From assembly GCA_001872625.1 (NCBI GenBank), contig MNXP01000054.1:1-64000 (forward strand): DNA of 64,000 bases, written 5' to 3'. Shown here piece after piece: positions 50,423-60,274 of this stretch; positions within the stretch are counted from its first letter, which is position 1; the number at the start of each line of letters is the position of its first letter. The notes below the pieces were generated by a model that worked only from the letters and a program-made list of their open reading frames with translations, did no database searches and was not told where the DNA came from. The DNA is from Bacteroidetes bacterium CG2_30_33_31. GTDB lineage: Bacteria; Bacteroidota; Bacteroidia; Bacteroidales; UBA1556. A program made the position numbers and the translations under genes.

Positions 50423-51721
50423 ATGAAGATAACTTTAATAAAACCAAGTTTAGGCAATCTAATTACAGGTTATAACATTGCCGAGGGGAGCATGGAACCT
50501 TTGCAACTTGCTATTATTGCAGGACTTATTCTCAAACCTGATGAGGTAATTATGTATGATGAACGCATTGAAAAAATTCCCTTTGACGAACCTACCGATT
50601 TGGTTTGTATCACTGTTGATTCCTTTAGTGCCTACCGCTCTTATAAAATTTCTGCCGAATTCCAGAGTCGAGGAATAAAAGTTATTCTTGGAGGAATGCA
50701 TGCCTCTTTGCTGCCAGATGAAGCTTCCCAACACGCCGATTCCATTGTGGTAGGCGATGCAGAACCTGTTTGGAATCAAATGATTAAAGACTTTAAAGAA
50801 TCAAATCTTCAGAAAATATACCATGCTCCTTTTGGTTTGCCACAAGAAGGCTGCTTCCCTAATAGAGATATTTTTAAAGGTAAAAAATATTTGCCTGTTT
50901 CTATGCTGCAATTTAGTCGCGGTTGCAAATTTAATTGCAGTTTTTGTTCCGTATCGCAATTTTTTAATCATTCACACACCTGCCGCAAAATGGAAGATGT
51001 GCTATATGAAATAGAAAAAGATAAACTTAAGACAATTCTTTTTGTTGACGATAATATGGTTTCCAATAAAGCCGAACTCAAAGTTTTTTTGAAAGAGCTT
51101 ATTCCGCTAAAGGTTAAATGGGCAAGCCAATCGAGCATGGATTTGACGGGTGATAAAGAGCTTATGAAACTTATGGCCGACAGTGGCTGCATTGGAAATT
51201 TAATTGGATTCGAGTCAATAAATATTAATACGTTAAAATGGTTCAATAAATCGCCAAACATCAAAAATTTTGATAATTATAAAAAAGAATTAGAAATATT
51301 TAGAGATTATGGCTTTTTGACATGGGCAAGTTTTATGATTGGCAACGACTTTGACAACCTTGATACCATAGAAAAAACTGTTGAATTTGCTATAAAAAAT
51401 AAATTTACTCTGGCATTTTTTCACATTTTGATGCCTTATCCTGGCACCGAAGTTTATAATCAATTTAAAAGTGAAGGCCGATTGCTTTATGATGGCCATT
51501 GGTGGAATCATCCCGACTACCGCTACAATCAGGCAAGTTTTAAACCTAAGTTGATGAGTGCAAATCAGCTTAGTGATGCCGCTGTGAAAGCAAACAAAGA
51601 TTTTTACAGTTTATCTTCAATTTCTCAAAGGCTATTTGATGGTAAAACAAATTTTAGAAATCTTGTTAATATTATGATATACAGTCGATTGAATTATATT
51701 ATAAGGAAAACAAGCACCTAA
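50423..51721 (+). CDS. B12-binding-domain radical SAM protein (3 of 4)
   Basis: VILGGMHASLLPDEASQHADSIVVGDAE; SRGCKFNCSFCSVS; LKTILFVDDNMVSNKAELK. Confidence 0.95.
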   Translation: MKITLIKPSLGNLITGYNIAEGSMEPLQLAIIAGLILKPDEVIMYDERIEKIPFDEPTDLVCITVDSFSAYRSYKISAEFQSRGIKVILGGMHASLLPDEASQHADSIVVGDAEPVWNQMIKDFKESNLQKIYHAPFGLPQEGCFPNRDIFKGKKYLPVSMLQFSRGCKFNCSFCSVSQFFNHSHTCRKMEDVLYEIEKDKLKTILFVDDNMVSNKAELKVFLKELIPLKVKWASQSSMDLTGDKELMKLMADSGCIGNLIGFESININTLKWFNKSPNIKNFDNYKKELEIFRDYGFLTWASFMIGNDFDNLDTIEKTVEFAIKNKFTLAFFHILMPYPGTEVYNQFKSEGRLLYDGHWWNHPDYRYNQASFKPKLMSANQLSDAAVKANKDFYSLSSISQRLFDGKTNFRNLVNIMIYSRLNYIIRKTST

Positions 51722-51727
51722 AATCGT

Positions 51728-53368
51728 ATGAAACCTAAAATTCTTTTTGCTTCCCCAATCGGTCCTTATACGAAATTAGCTCTCAAGGAAGATCCTATCG
51801 ACTTTTTCTATTATCGTAATACTTTTGGGCAAAAGATGTTTCAACTGCGCTCATTTCAAAGCTGGCATTCCTTGCATTTTTTGGCTCAAAATATTGCTGT
51901 TGATTCGGTAGTTCTCGAAAATCCAACAATGAAGATTTTCCAAAAGGAGATTCATAATGGTGAATATGAGATAATTGCCATAGGTTTTACAATCCTTCTT
52001 ACAAAAAAGGTTTTGGAAATGGTGGAATGGATTAAGTTAAATTTTCCCGCGATAGAAATTGTTATCGGCGGCTATGGAACAGCTGTTTTTACAGAATCTT
52101 TTGAGACTTCTGACAAGCTGAAAAATATGGTAAATTATATTAGCTATGGTGAAGGCTTAGAATTAATGAATTCAATTATCAAGCATAAATGGAATATCAA
52201 TAATAACAATAAGGTTCTAAGGCAAGATTTACTTCCAGCAAAAAATAGCTTTTTCAGAACTCATATAGAAATTTTTCAGCAGATTGTTCTCGTTGGAGGT
52301 CTGGGTTGTGTTTTTGGCTGTTCTTTCTGCGCCACTTCAAGTCAATTCAACAAAAAGTATATTCCACTTTTCACTGGAAAGCAACTTTTCGATAGCCTGT
52401 GTGAACAAAGAAAGAAGCATCCTACAATTAAATCAGCTATTATTTATGATGAGGATTTTCTCTTAAATCGCAGGCAGGTTTTAGAATTTATTGAATGTTT
52501 CAAAAATAGCGAACTACAAAATAGCGGCATGCTATTGACAATTTTTGCCAGTTTGAAATCTCTTTTGAATTTTAGTCGTGAAGAGCTTATCGATTGCGGA
52601 GTAGGCAGCATTTTTATTGGTGTCGAATCTCTCAGCGAAGAAGTGCTGAAAAGGGAAGGGTTGACAAAAAGAAAAGGCGAAGTTGAAGATATTTTTAGGC
52701 AGTTGCATTCTTATGGAATTAATACAATTGGCTCCCTCATAATTGGTTGGGATAGTCAAAATTTGATGCTGGCTAAGTCCGATTCTGAGCGTTTTATAAA
52801 TATGAATCCTACATTTTATCAGGTTGTGCCATTGCATATTGTACCAGGCACTAAGCTCTGGGACGAAATGAAACTTGCCGAAAGAGTATTGCCAAATTAT
52901 AAAGTGGAGTTCGATGGAATTACGGATTTTAATTTTGAAGCTAAGAGTTTCTCTCACCATGAAGCTCGAGACCTTGTATTTAAAACTTATGATGGTCTGG
53001 TAAAAGAGGGAGGGCCATGGCCATTTAGATTTTTTGAAAACCTTCTTTATGGATATCTTAATTTGAAAGAGAAAAATGAAGCCAATTTATTTAATAGAGC
53101 AAAAATTTATAAGTCGATGCTCCCTGCTACTTTTATTCTTGCATTCGCCTCACGCTATTTCTTTTTCGGCAAAAACTACCGATACCGTTGGAATCAAAGC
53201 ATGAGAAAATTTATAAAGCATTCTCCAATGCTATTTTTTTTGGGAACAGTTATCTCGCCATTTGTGGCATTTTTGCTCCTGGTCATTTGGTTTTATGGAA
53301 ATATTAAATTCCTATTCAGTCGAAAAGGAGATCAACCAGATTTTATCAGGAGAGAATATTTTAGTTAA
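51728..53368 (+). CDS. B12-binding-domain radical SAM protein (4 of 4), with C-terminal hydrophobic segment
   Basis: IEIVIGGYGTAVFTESFE; GLGCVFGCSFCATS; VGSIFIGVESLSEEVL; C-terminal MLFFLGTVISPFVAFLLLVIWFY. Confidence 0.92.
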   Translation: MKPKILFASPIGPYTKLALKEDPIDFFYYRNTFGQKMFQLRSFQSWHSLHFLAQNIAVDSVVLENPTMKIFQKEIHNGEYEIIAIGFTILLTKKVLEMVEWIKLNFPAIEIVIGGYGTAVFTESFETSDKLKNMVNYISYGEGLELMNSIIKHKWNINNNNKVLRQDLLPAKNSFFRTHIEIFQQIVLVGGLGCVFGCSFCATSSQFNKKYIPLFTGKQLFDSLCEQRKKHPTIKSAIIYDEDFLLNRRQVLEFIECFKNSELQNSGMLLTIFASLKSLLNFSREELIDCGVGSIFIGVESLSEEVLKREGLTKRKGEVEDIFRQLHSYGINTIGSLIIGWDSQNLMLAKSDSERFINMNPTFYQVVPLHIVPGTKLWDEMKLAERVLPNYKVEFDGITDFNFEAKSFSHHEARDLVFKTYDGLVKEGGPWPFRFFENLLYGYLNLKEKNEANLFNRAKIYKSMLPATFILAFASRYFFFGKNYRYRWNQSMRKFIKHSPMLFFLGTVISPFVAFLLLVIWFYGNIKFLFSRKGDQPDFIRREYFS

Positions 53369-53423
53369 AATTGTTTAATTAAACATCAATTAACCTTAAA
53401 AAAATTGTTGAAAAAAGCTTCTT

Positions 53424-55187
53424 TTATAATCCAAACAAATATTTCTCTTTGCCTTTCTGTGCCCAATTTTCGGGAACAATTTTCCAGCTGTTAAGTTTGT
53501 TAGCTTTAAAAGATTTTTGTTCTTCAATCCATTTCATTATTAAAAATCTGAAGTCTAAATCTGAGCTTACAATTAATCTTTTTGAAAGTTCTTCTGATGA
53601 AATTCCAGCACCTTTAGTAAGAATATTGCCACCACCATTGCCTCTATACGAGTTCATCGCAACAGAATAATCTTTTTTCAAATCGAATGCTGAGCCATCT
53701 GCCATCGACAAAATACTTATTCTTTTCCCCACTTCTTTTCTTATGTCAACTTCGTAAATTATTCCAGCACCACTATCGAAATTATAAAATGGATTTTCGA
53801 GATTAACCTTTCCATTGCTACTCAAAATATCCTGACCCAATGAATCTCTTTTGCACAATAAAATCGAACTTTTCTCATCCGCCATTGTGCTTAGCCAATT
53901 GCCATAAGAATATTCCAAAGCGTCTTTTACTTCCTGACCCGTCAAGCGCATTGTGTAAAGGAAATTTTCATAGCGATAAAGCTTGAACATATCGCGAACA
54001 TACAATTGACCTGAGTCGATTTTAACGGAAATAGAGAACGGTGATGCGAATGAAATGTCGGCTTTAGATAAATTTAACTGAACTATATGAACTAAATCAA
54101 CAAATTCTGAGGAGCCAAATAGAGCATCTTTCGAATCAATATTATTTTGCAATTTTCCTATCGGACGATTTACGTATTTTTCTACATTATAGAGACTTAC
54201 ATTGAATTTATATTGAAAAAGGCTGTCGGGTTTTATAGCTTCCATTGGTTGAATGCTTCCTTTTATATCCACATTATATTTCTTTTTTACTTTATCATAT
54301 TTCATACAAATATCGGCAACGCCAACATTAGTTGCATGTGCAGAAGGGTTTAAGATAAGAGTACTATCGCCATTAGAATTTCGTATAAAAAAATTTGCAA
54401 ATTGGTGGTCGTGACCAGCAAAAATTATATCAAAGCCAGGAACCTTTTCAGCTACCAGTAGGCAAGCATTTTCGTTGAATTTCGCCTTTGGATCGGCGCC
54501 ACCGTAAGAAGGATTTGTGCCGCTATGAAAAAGGCCAATGAGCAGGTCTGGTTTTTCGTTTTCTTCAATATAGTTTTTCCAATATTTTGCCGATTCTATC
54601 ATATCGTTGAAATGCATGCCTGACCAAATATTTCGTGGCAACCAATTTGGAATGGCAGGAGTAATTAATCCAAGAATTGCAATTTTAACTCCTTGTCTTT
54701 CAATAATTTTATATGGTTTAAAGTATGGCTTTTCGTCAAAATCATTAATAGCATTTGCGGCTAAAATATCAAAGTTCACTTCTTTTCTAAATTTATCATA
54801 AACAGGATGGCCTGCTTCTATATCGTGATTGCCAATGGTAGCAACATCATAAGCCATAAAATTCATTACCTTCGATAAAAGATGAATGGAATCTGGAACT
54901 TCAAAATTGTAATAATAAACTAACGGTGTGCCTTGCAAAATGTCGCCATTGTCAATCAAAATTACTTCTTGACTTTTGTCTTCCCTTTGTTCAGTAACAT
55001 AAGTATATACCTGAGCAAGAGAGCCTTCGCTAATTTTTTGGTTAATCAAATCTTTAGGAAATATAGCACCATGAACATCAGTGGTCTCAATAATTTTTAG
55101 CTTTATTTCTTTTTGTGTTGTCATAAAAACAGTTTTACATCCAGCAATAAGAATTGCAAGAGTTATCATTATTATCAGTTTCTTCAT
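53424..55187 (-). CDS. 5'-nucleotidase / 2',3'-cyclic-nucleotide phosphodiesterase family lipoprotein
   Basis: Lipobox LIAGC; IIETTDVHGAIFP, LIDNGDILQGTP, ATIGNHDIEAG, IIFAGHDHQ, AMNSYRGNGGGN. Confidence 0.92.
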   Translation of the reverse strand: MKKLIIMITLAILIAGCKTVFMTTQKEIKLKIIETTDVHGAIFPKDLINQKISEGSLAQVYTYVTEQREDKSQEVILIDNGDILQGTPLVYYYNFEVPDSIHLLSKVMNFMAYDVATIGNHDIEAGHPVYDKFRKEVNFDILAANAINDFDEKPYFKPYKIIERQGVKIAILGLITPAIPNWLPRNIWSGMHFNDMIESAKYWKNYIEENEKPDLLIGLFHSGTNPSYGGADPKAKFNENACLLVAEKVPGFDIIFAGHDHQFANFFIRNSNGDSTLILNPSAHATNVGVADICMKYDKVKKKYNVDIKGSIQPMEAIKPDSLFQYKFNVSLYNVEKYVNRPIGKLQNNIDSKDALFGSSEFVDLVHIVQLNLSKADISFASPFSISVKIDSGQLYVRDMFKLYRYENFLYTMRLTGQEVKDALEYSYGNWLSTMADEKSSILLCKRDSLGQDILSSNGKVNLENPFYNFDSGAGIIYEVDIRKEVGKRISILSMADGSAFDLKKDYSVAMNSYRGNGGGNILTKGAGISSEELSKRLIVSSDLDFRFLIMKWIEEQKSFKANKLNSWKIVPENWAQKGKEKYLFGL

Positions 55188-55199
55188 AATTAGAGCATT

Positions 55200-55940
55200 T
55201 CATAATATATATTCAATTTCTTTGAATCCAAATACTTCAATTTTTTTATCTATCTCCACTTTCAATTGACCAAAATCGTTGATTCCAATAATTTTTCCAT
55301 GAGTTATTTTGTTGTTAATCATAAATTTAGACTGAATTCCTTTCAAAAATAACTCTTTGTAATAGTTAGTTTTTAAAAGTTCAAACTCATTTTTGGCAAT
55401 TAGACTCAGATGAATATTCAATTCAGTTAAAATATCTGCCAACAATGAATCCCTATCGATATTTTCTCCCGAAATATTTATCATGGAAATTGGATTTGGC
55501 AGTTTTTCTGAAAAGTTTAATTGGTTTACATTCAAGCCAATACCTACTATAGAATCAGATAATGCGTCGCCCATAATAGTGTTTTCAATTAATATGCCTG
55601 CAATTTTTTTCATCCCAAAATAAATATCGTTTGGCCACTTTATTTTGAAGTCATTTGCCGATGTTCGTTGCTTTAAAACGTTAATTAAAGTTAAGCTAAC
55701 AGCCATAGACAAGTAAAATTGCTTGTTTGCTGCCAAAAAGTCGGGCTTTAAATACACGCTTAATAATAGATTTTTACCTTTTGCGCTTTCCCATGAATTT
55801 TCGCCATAACCTTTGCCTGTCAATTGATGATCTGCAACAATTACAGTTCCTTCCGAAGTATTTTCAAATTTTATTTTGTCAGATAGATATGTATTTGTAG
55901 AAACTAAATTGTCATATTTGCCGATATTAAATTTTATCAT
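55200..55940 (-). CDS. birA: Biotin--[acetyl-CoA-carboxylase] ligase
   Basis: VIVADHQLTGKGYGENSWESAKGKNLLLSVYL, IKWPNDIYFGMKKIAGILIEN, GIGLNVNQ. Confidence 0.95.
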   Translation of the reverse strand: MIKFNIGKYDNLVSTNTYLSDKIKFENTSEGTVIVADHQLTGKGYGENSWESAKGKNLLLSVYLKPDFLAANKQFYLSMAVSLTLINVLKQRTSANDFKIKWPNDIYFGMKKIAGILIENTIMGDALSDSIVGIGLNVNQLNFSEKLPNPISMINISGENIDRDSLLADILTELNIHLSLIAKNEFELLKTNYYKELFLKGIQSKFMINNKITHGKIIGINDFGQLKVEIDKKIEVFGFKEIEYIL

Positions 55941-56042
55941 TCAAAGGTATTATAGTTGATTGAAAGTTCGATGCCTAATGCTGGCAAAATTAAGAAATAT
56001 CAAAGCTTAAAAATAGTATTTTTGTAGATTAAATTCTTTTTG

Positions 56043-56411
56043 ATGGTTAAAATAAATAAGAACAGTACAAAATTGGTTAAAACAATAACTGAAGCAATTC
56101 AGGATAAAAAAGGTAGTAACATAACTGTTTTGGACTTAAGAGCTTTAGGCTCAGCAATCTCCGATTATTTTATTGTATGCACTGGCAACTCACGTCCGCA
56201 AGTGGAGGCGATTATGGACAGCATATTGGAGAAGGTAAAGAAAACCCATGGCGAAAATCCTTTAGGCGTCGAGGGGCGTGAAAATGCTGAATGGATATTA
56301 TTGGATTTTATGGATGTCATTGTTCATGTTTTTCAGCCCGAGACACGCGATTTTTATAAACTCGAGAAACTCTGGTCAGACGCAAAAGTAAAAAATATAT
56401 TAGATAATTAA
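56043..56411 (+). CDS. rsfS: Ribosome silencing factor
   Basis: DYFIVCTGNSRPQVEAI, GVEGRENAEWILLDFMDVIVHVFQPETRDFYKLEKLWSDA. Confidence 0.96.
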   Translation: MVKINKNSTKLVKTITEAIQDKKGSNITVLDLRALGSAISDYFIVCTGNSRPQVEAIMDSILEKVKKTHGENPLGVEGRENAEWILLDFMDVIVHVFQPETRDFYKLEKLWSDAKVKNILDN

Positions 56412-56422
56412 TTGAAATTAAG

Positions 56423-58555
56423 ATGAGTCAAGAAAATAATCAAAACGAAAATCCTTCGAACGAACCTCTGAAACCTAACTTTCAAAATGGGAAAAAGAAG
56501 GGCTTTAGTTTCTATTGGATTTATGCAATTATTGCTGGGGCATTTATACTTCTGCAAGTTTTTGCTTCTACCACAAAAAAAACCGAAGCAATTCAATGGG
56601 GACAATTAAAAGACATTATTACCAAGAGTGATGCTTCTAAGATTGTCGTTATCAACAAAGACGAGTTAGCCGAAATTCATATCAAAAAGGATAAAGTTGC
56701 TAATTATCCTGAGCTTAAGAAAAGTGAAGGTTATAGCTTCAATAAGAGTGAACCTGTGCTTGTTTATGATGGTGATTTAGAAAATTTTGGTGAAAGAATT
56801 CAGAAAGTTCAGGACGATTTTAAAATTCCTGAAAGTGAAAGAGTGTATGTATCTCGCGAAAACAGAGTTGATTATACAGGTCAAATCATAGGCTGGTTGG
56901 TGCCAATTGGGTTAATAATTTTATTTTACGTTTTTATCATGCGCCGAATGTCAGGAGGTGGCGGTGGTGCTGGCGGTCAAATTTTTAATATTGGCAAATC
57001 GAGAGCACAGCTTTTCGATGGCAATAAAGTTAGCGTAACTTTTAAAGATGTTGCTGGCTTAGAAGAAGCAAAAGTCGAGATTATGGAAATTGTAGATTTT
57101 CTAAAAAATCCAAAAAAATATACAAATCTCGGTGGTAAAATCCCCAAAGGTGCTTTGCTGGTGGGTCCTCCAGGAACAGGAAAAACACTCCTTGCTAAAG
57201 CTGTAGCTGGTGAAGCTAAAGTTCCTTTTTTCTCCCTTTCAGGTTCCGATTTCGTAGAAATGTTTGTGGGCGTTGGTGCTTCTCGTGTTCGCGACCTTTT
57301 CAAACAAGCTAAAGAAAAAGCACCATGCATAATTTTTATCGATGAAATTGATGCAATTGGCCGTGCCAGAGGAAAGAATCAATTTACTGGCTCTAACGAT
57401 GAGCGTGAAAATACACTCAATCAGCTTCTTACCGAAATGGACGGTTTCCAAGGAAATCAAGGTGTAATAATTCTTGCAGCAACAAATCGTGCCGATGTCC
57501 TCGACAGAGCTTTGATGCGTGCAGGTCGTTTCGACAGACAAATAAGTGTGGAATTGCCAGATTTAATTGAAAGGGAAGAGATTTTTAAAGTTCACGCCTT
57601 GCCGCTAAAAATGGCTGGCGATATGGATATAAGCCTTTTAGCTAAACAAACTCCTGGGTTTTCGGGAGCAGATATTGCCAATGTATGCAATGAATCTGCC
57701 CTAATTGCTGCACGCCGCGAATCTACAGTGATTGAGAAACAAGATTTTATGGATGCTATCGACAGAATTGTTGGTGGTTTGGAAAAACGAAATAAAATCA
57801 TTACCAAAAACGAAAAGAGTGTTATTGCTCACCATGAAGCTGGACATGCCTCCGTAAGCTGGCTGCTCGAATTTGCAAGTCCATTGGTAAAAGTAACTAT
57901 TATTCCTCGTGGCAAAGCACTCGGCGCTGCTTGGTATCTTCCTGAAGAAAGACAAATTACAACCTATGAGCAGATGTTCGACGAAATGACTTCTACCATG
58001 GGAGGAAGAGCTGCAGAAAGCGTGATTTTTAATAAAATCTCTACTGGCGCACTCAACGATTTAGAAAAAGTTACCAAACAAGCTTATGCTATTATCACAT
58101 ATTTTGGACTTAATGATCGCATTGGAAATCGTAGCTATTACGACTCTTCGGGTCAATCGGAATACAATTTTACTAAACCTTATAGCGAGAAAACTGCCGA
58201 AATAATTGATGAAGAAGTACATATATTGGTAGAAAAAGCATATAAAAGAGCTATCGATATTTTAATTGAAAACAAAGAAAATCTCGAAAAACTTGCTGCT
58301 AAACTTCTTTCAGACGAAGTTATTTTTTATGAAGATGTGGAAGAGATTTTTGGTAAACGCCTTTTCGCTTCAAGTATTGAAAATCAGGTTGAATCAATGA
58401 AAATTAAAGAGATATCGTCTATTAAGAAAAAATTGCATCAAAAACCTGAAAATGCAGATGCTAAAATTAATAAAGATGATAATTCTTTAGTTGACAGTAA
58501 AATTGAAGAAAATGATAATAATACAAAAGATGATGAGATTTCTAGAGAGTCATAG
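56423..58555 (+). CDS. ftsH: ATP-dependent zinc metalloprotease FtsH
   Basis: [40 protein letters not shown], second region of homology, HHEAGHA zinc motif. Confidence 0.98.
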   Translation: MSQENNQNENPSNEPLKPNFQNGKKKGFSFYWIYAIIAGAFILLQVFASTTKKTEAIQWGQLKDIITKSDASKIVVINKDELAEIHIKKDKVANYPELKKSEGYSFNKSEPVLVYDGDLENFGERIQKVQDDFKIPESERVYVSRENRVDYTGQIIGWLVPIGLIILFYVFIMRRMSGGGGGAGGQIFNIGKSRAQLFDGNKVSVTFKDVAGLEEAKVEIMEIVDFLKNPKKYTNLGGKIPKGALLVGPPGTGKTLLAKAVAGEAKVPFFSLSGSDFVEMFVGVGASRVRDLFKQAKEKAPCIIFIDEIDAIGRARGKNQFTGSNDERENTLNQLLTEMDGFQGNQGVIILAATNRADVLDRALMRAGRFDRQISVELPDLIEREEIFKVHALPLKMAGDMDISLLAKQTPGFSGADIANVCNESALIAARRESTVIEKQDFMDAIDRIVGGLEKRNKIITKNEKSVIAHHEAGHASVSWLLEFASPLVKVTIIPRGKALGAAWYLPEERQITTYEQMFDEMTSTMGGRAAESVIFNKISTGALNDLEKVTKQAYAIITYFGLNDRIGNRSYYDSSGQSEYNFTKPYSEKTAEIIDEEVHILVEKAYKRAIDILIENKENLEKLAAKLLSDEVIFYEDVEEIFGKRLFASSIENQVESMKIKEISSIKKKLHQKPENADAKINKDDNSLVDSKIEENDNNTKDDEISRES

Positions 58556-58573
58556 TTTATTGAAATAATTTTT

Positions 58574-58581
58574 TAATTTTG
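58574..58581 (+). promoter_or_regulatory. Putative internal -7 element TAATTTTG before the LUD gene
   Basis: TAnnTTTG match ending 4 nt before ATG 58586. Confidence 0.35.
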
Positions 58582-58585
58582 TATT

Positions 58586-59239
58586 ATGAATGAAACTGCT
58601 GGCAGAGAAAAAGTACTTAAAAACATTCGGAATGCAAGCCTTGTGAAGGTTGCCAACAAATATTCGGGGGCAAATCTCGAAGCAGATATTTATAAAATGG
58701 ATTCTGAAGATGATTTGTTGATTAGGTTTGCTCAAGAGCTTAACGCTATTGGAGGCTCATTTGTATATTGCGAAAATGAAGATGACCTTATTCAGAATCT
58801 GAAAGTTCTCCTACAGACAAGAAATACAAATTCTATTTTTTCGACAGATAGAATTATGCATAATATGTTGAAAGGCAGTGGAATAAATCTTGTGGAAGAC
58901 GAGTCAAAATCTGAAAGCATTAGCATTGGACTTACACGTTGTGAAGCTCTTGTGGCGCGTTTGGGTAGTGTTTTGGTTTCCTCTAAACATGACTCAGGAC
59001 GTAAATATAATTTTAGTCCCGATTTACATATCGTCATTGCGCAGCAATCACAAGTGGTTGAAACTGTAAAGGACGCATTAGCATTTGTGCGCGAAAAATA
59101 TGCTGAATTACCTTCGATGCTTACACTCATCACTGGGCCAAGCCGTACCGCTGACATAGAAAAAACTTTGGTTATGGGAGCTCACGGCCCACGCGAATTA
59201 ATAGTATTTGTACTTGATATTATCAGCCATGAATATTAA
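58586..59239 (+). CDS. LUD-domain protein (LutC/YkgG family)
   Basis: LTRCEALVARLGSVLVSS, LTLITGPSRTADIEKTLVMGAHGPRELIVFVLD. Confidence 0.92.
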   Translation: MNETAGREKVLKNIRNASLVKVANKYSGANLEADIYKMDSEDDLLIRFAQELNAIGGSFVYCENEDDLIQNLKVLLQTRNTNSIFSTDRIMHNMLKGSGINLVEDESKSESISIGLTRCEALVARLGSVLVSSKHDSGRKYNFSPDLHIVIAQQSQVVETVKDALAFVREKYAELPSMLTLITGPSRTADIEKTLVMGAHGPRELIVFVLDIISHEY

Positions 59240-59444
59240 TGAAAACAACAGCTGGCAAGAAGTATATTCTACTGAACAGGAATATAAAATTGAGATTCTA
59301 AAAGCGATTCTGAATGAAAGTGATATCAAATCATATTCGATAAATAAGAAAGATTCGCAATATTTATTTGGACTTTTTGAACTATATGTTCAAGGCGATG
59401 AAGTTATGAGGGCAAAGTTAATAATCGAAAAATCAGATCTGTGA
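59229..59444 (+). CDS. DUF2007-like small protein
   Basis: WQEVYSTEQEYKIEILKAILNESDIKSYSINKKDSQYLFGLFELYVQGDEVMRAKLIIE; start chosen at internal ATG 59229. Confidence 0.75.
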   Translation: MNINENNSWQEVYSTEQEYKIEILKAILNESDIKSYSINKKDSQYLFGLFELYVQGDEVMRAKLIIEKSDL

Positions 59445-60265
59445 AAAATTTTATAACACGCACACTTACAGGAGTTATCTTTGTGGCTATATTAATTGGC
59501 TCAATAATCTTCGATCAACTTACATTCATAGGTTTATTTTCGCTCTTAACAATTATTGCCACAATTGAATTTTATAAAATGTTTGAAGAAAGCGATATCA
59601 TCCCACAAAAATATTTTGGCATTCTCCTAACTTTAATTGTGTTTCTTGCTATTTCTTTTCTCTCAATGAAACTTATACCAGTCTATTTTCTTGGGCTAAT
59701 AATGCCATTGCTTTTTGTTGCTTTCGTGCTTGAACTTTATCGTAAAAAGAAAAATCCTATTCAAAATATTGCAATAACTTTATTACCAATATTATATATC
59801 GGTCTTTCTTTTGGACTTTTAAATATTATGGTAAATTTTTCACCAGCATATAACTATAATATTCTATTAGGATTTTTCTTCCTTATATGGAGCTTCGATA
59901 GTTTTGCCTATCTTACTGGTGTTTTGATTGGAAAGCACAGAATGATTGAAAGAATTTCACCAAAGAAATCGTGGGAAGGTTTTATTGGCGGATACACTTT
60001 ATCTATTGGAATTGCAGTAATCATTAGTGTGTTTTTCAAGGAATTAACAGTTTTTGAATGGATTTTTATGTCTGTCATTATTTCAGTAGTTGGAACTTAT
60101 GGCGATTTGGTGGAATCGATGTTCAAAAGGAGCATTGGTATCAAAGATTCTGGAAATGTTTTGCCTGGTCATGGTGGAATTTTAGATAGGTTCGACGCGG
60201 TTTTTCTCGCTTCTCCTTTTGTTGTTGGCTATCTGGTTTTTATATATAAATTTGCCAGATTATAA
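59441..60265 (+). CDS. cdsA: Phosphatidate cytidylyltransferase (GTG start)
   Basis: SPKKSWEGFIGGY, GDLVESMFKRSIGIKDSGNVLPGHGGILDRFDA. Confidence 0.96.
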   Translation: MKNFITRTLTGVIFVAILIGSIIFDQLTFIGLFSLLTIIATIEFYKMFEESDIIPQKYFGILLTLIVFLAISFLSMKLIPVYFLGLIMPLLFVAFVLELYRKKKNPIQNIAITLLPILYIGLSFGLLNIMVNFSPAYNYNILLGFFFLIWSFDSFAYLTGVLIGKHRMIERISPKKSWEGFIGGYTLSIGIAVIISVFFKELTVFEWIFMSVIISVVGTYGDLVESMFKRSIGIKDSGNVLPGHGGILDRFDAVFLASPFVVGYLVFIYKFARL

Positions 60266-60274
60266 TACTTATCC

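Noticed and set aside
52532-52960. 142-aa antisense ORF within the fourth radical SAM gene
   Set aside because: Overlaps a strong radical SAM CDS; no independent support.
53372-53385. TGTTTAATTAAACA palindrome downstream of the radical SAM operon
   Set aside because: Short, AT-only-type palindrome of a kind expected by chance in an AT-rich intergenic region; no loop or U tract typical of a terminator.
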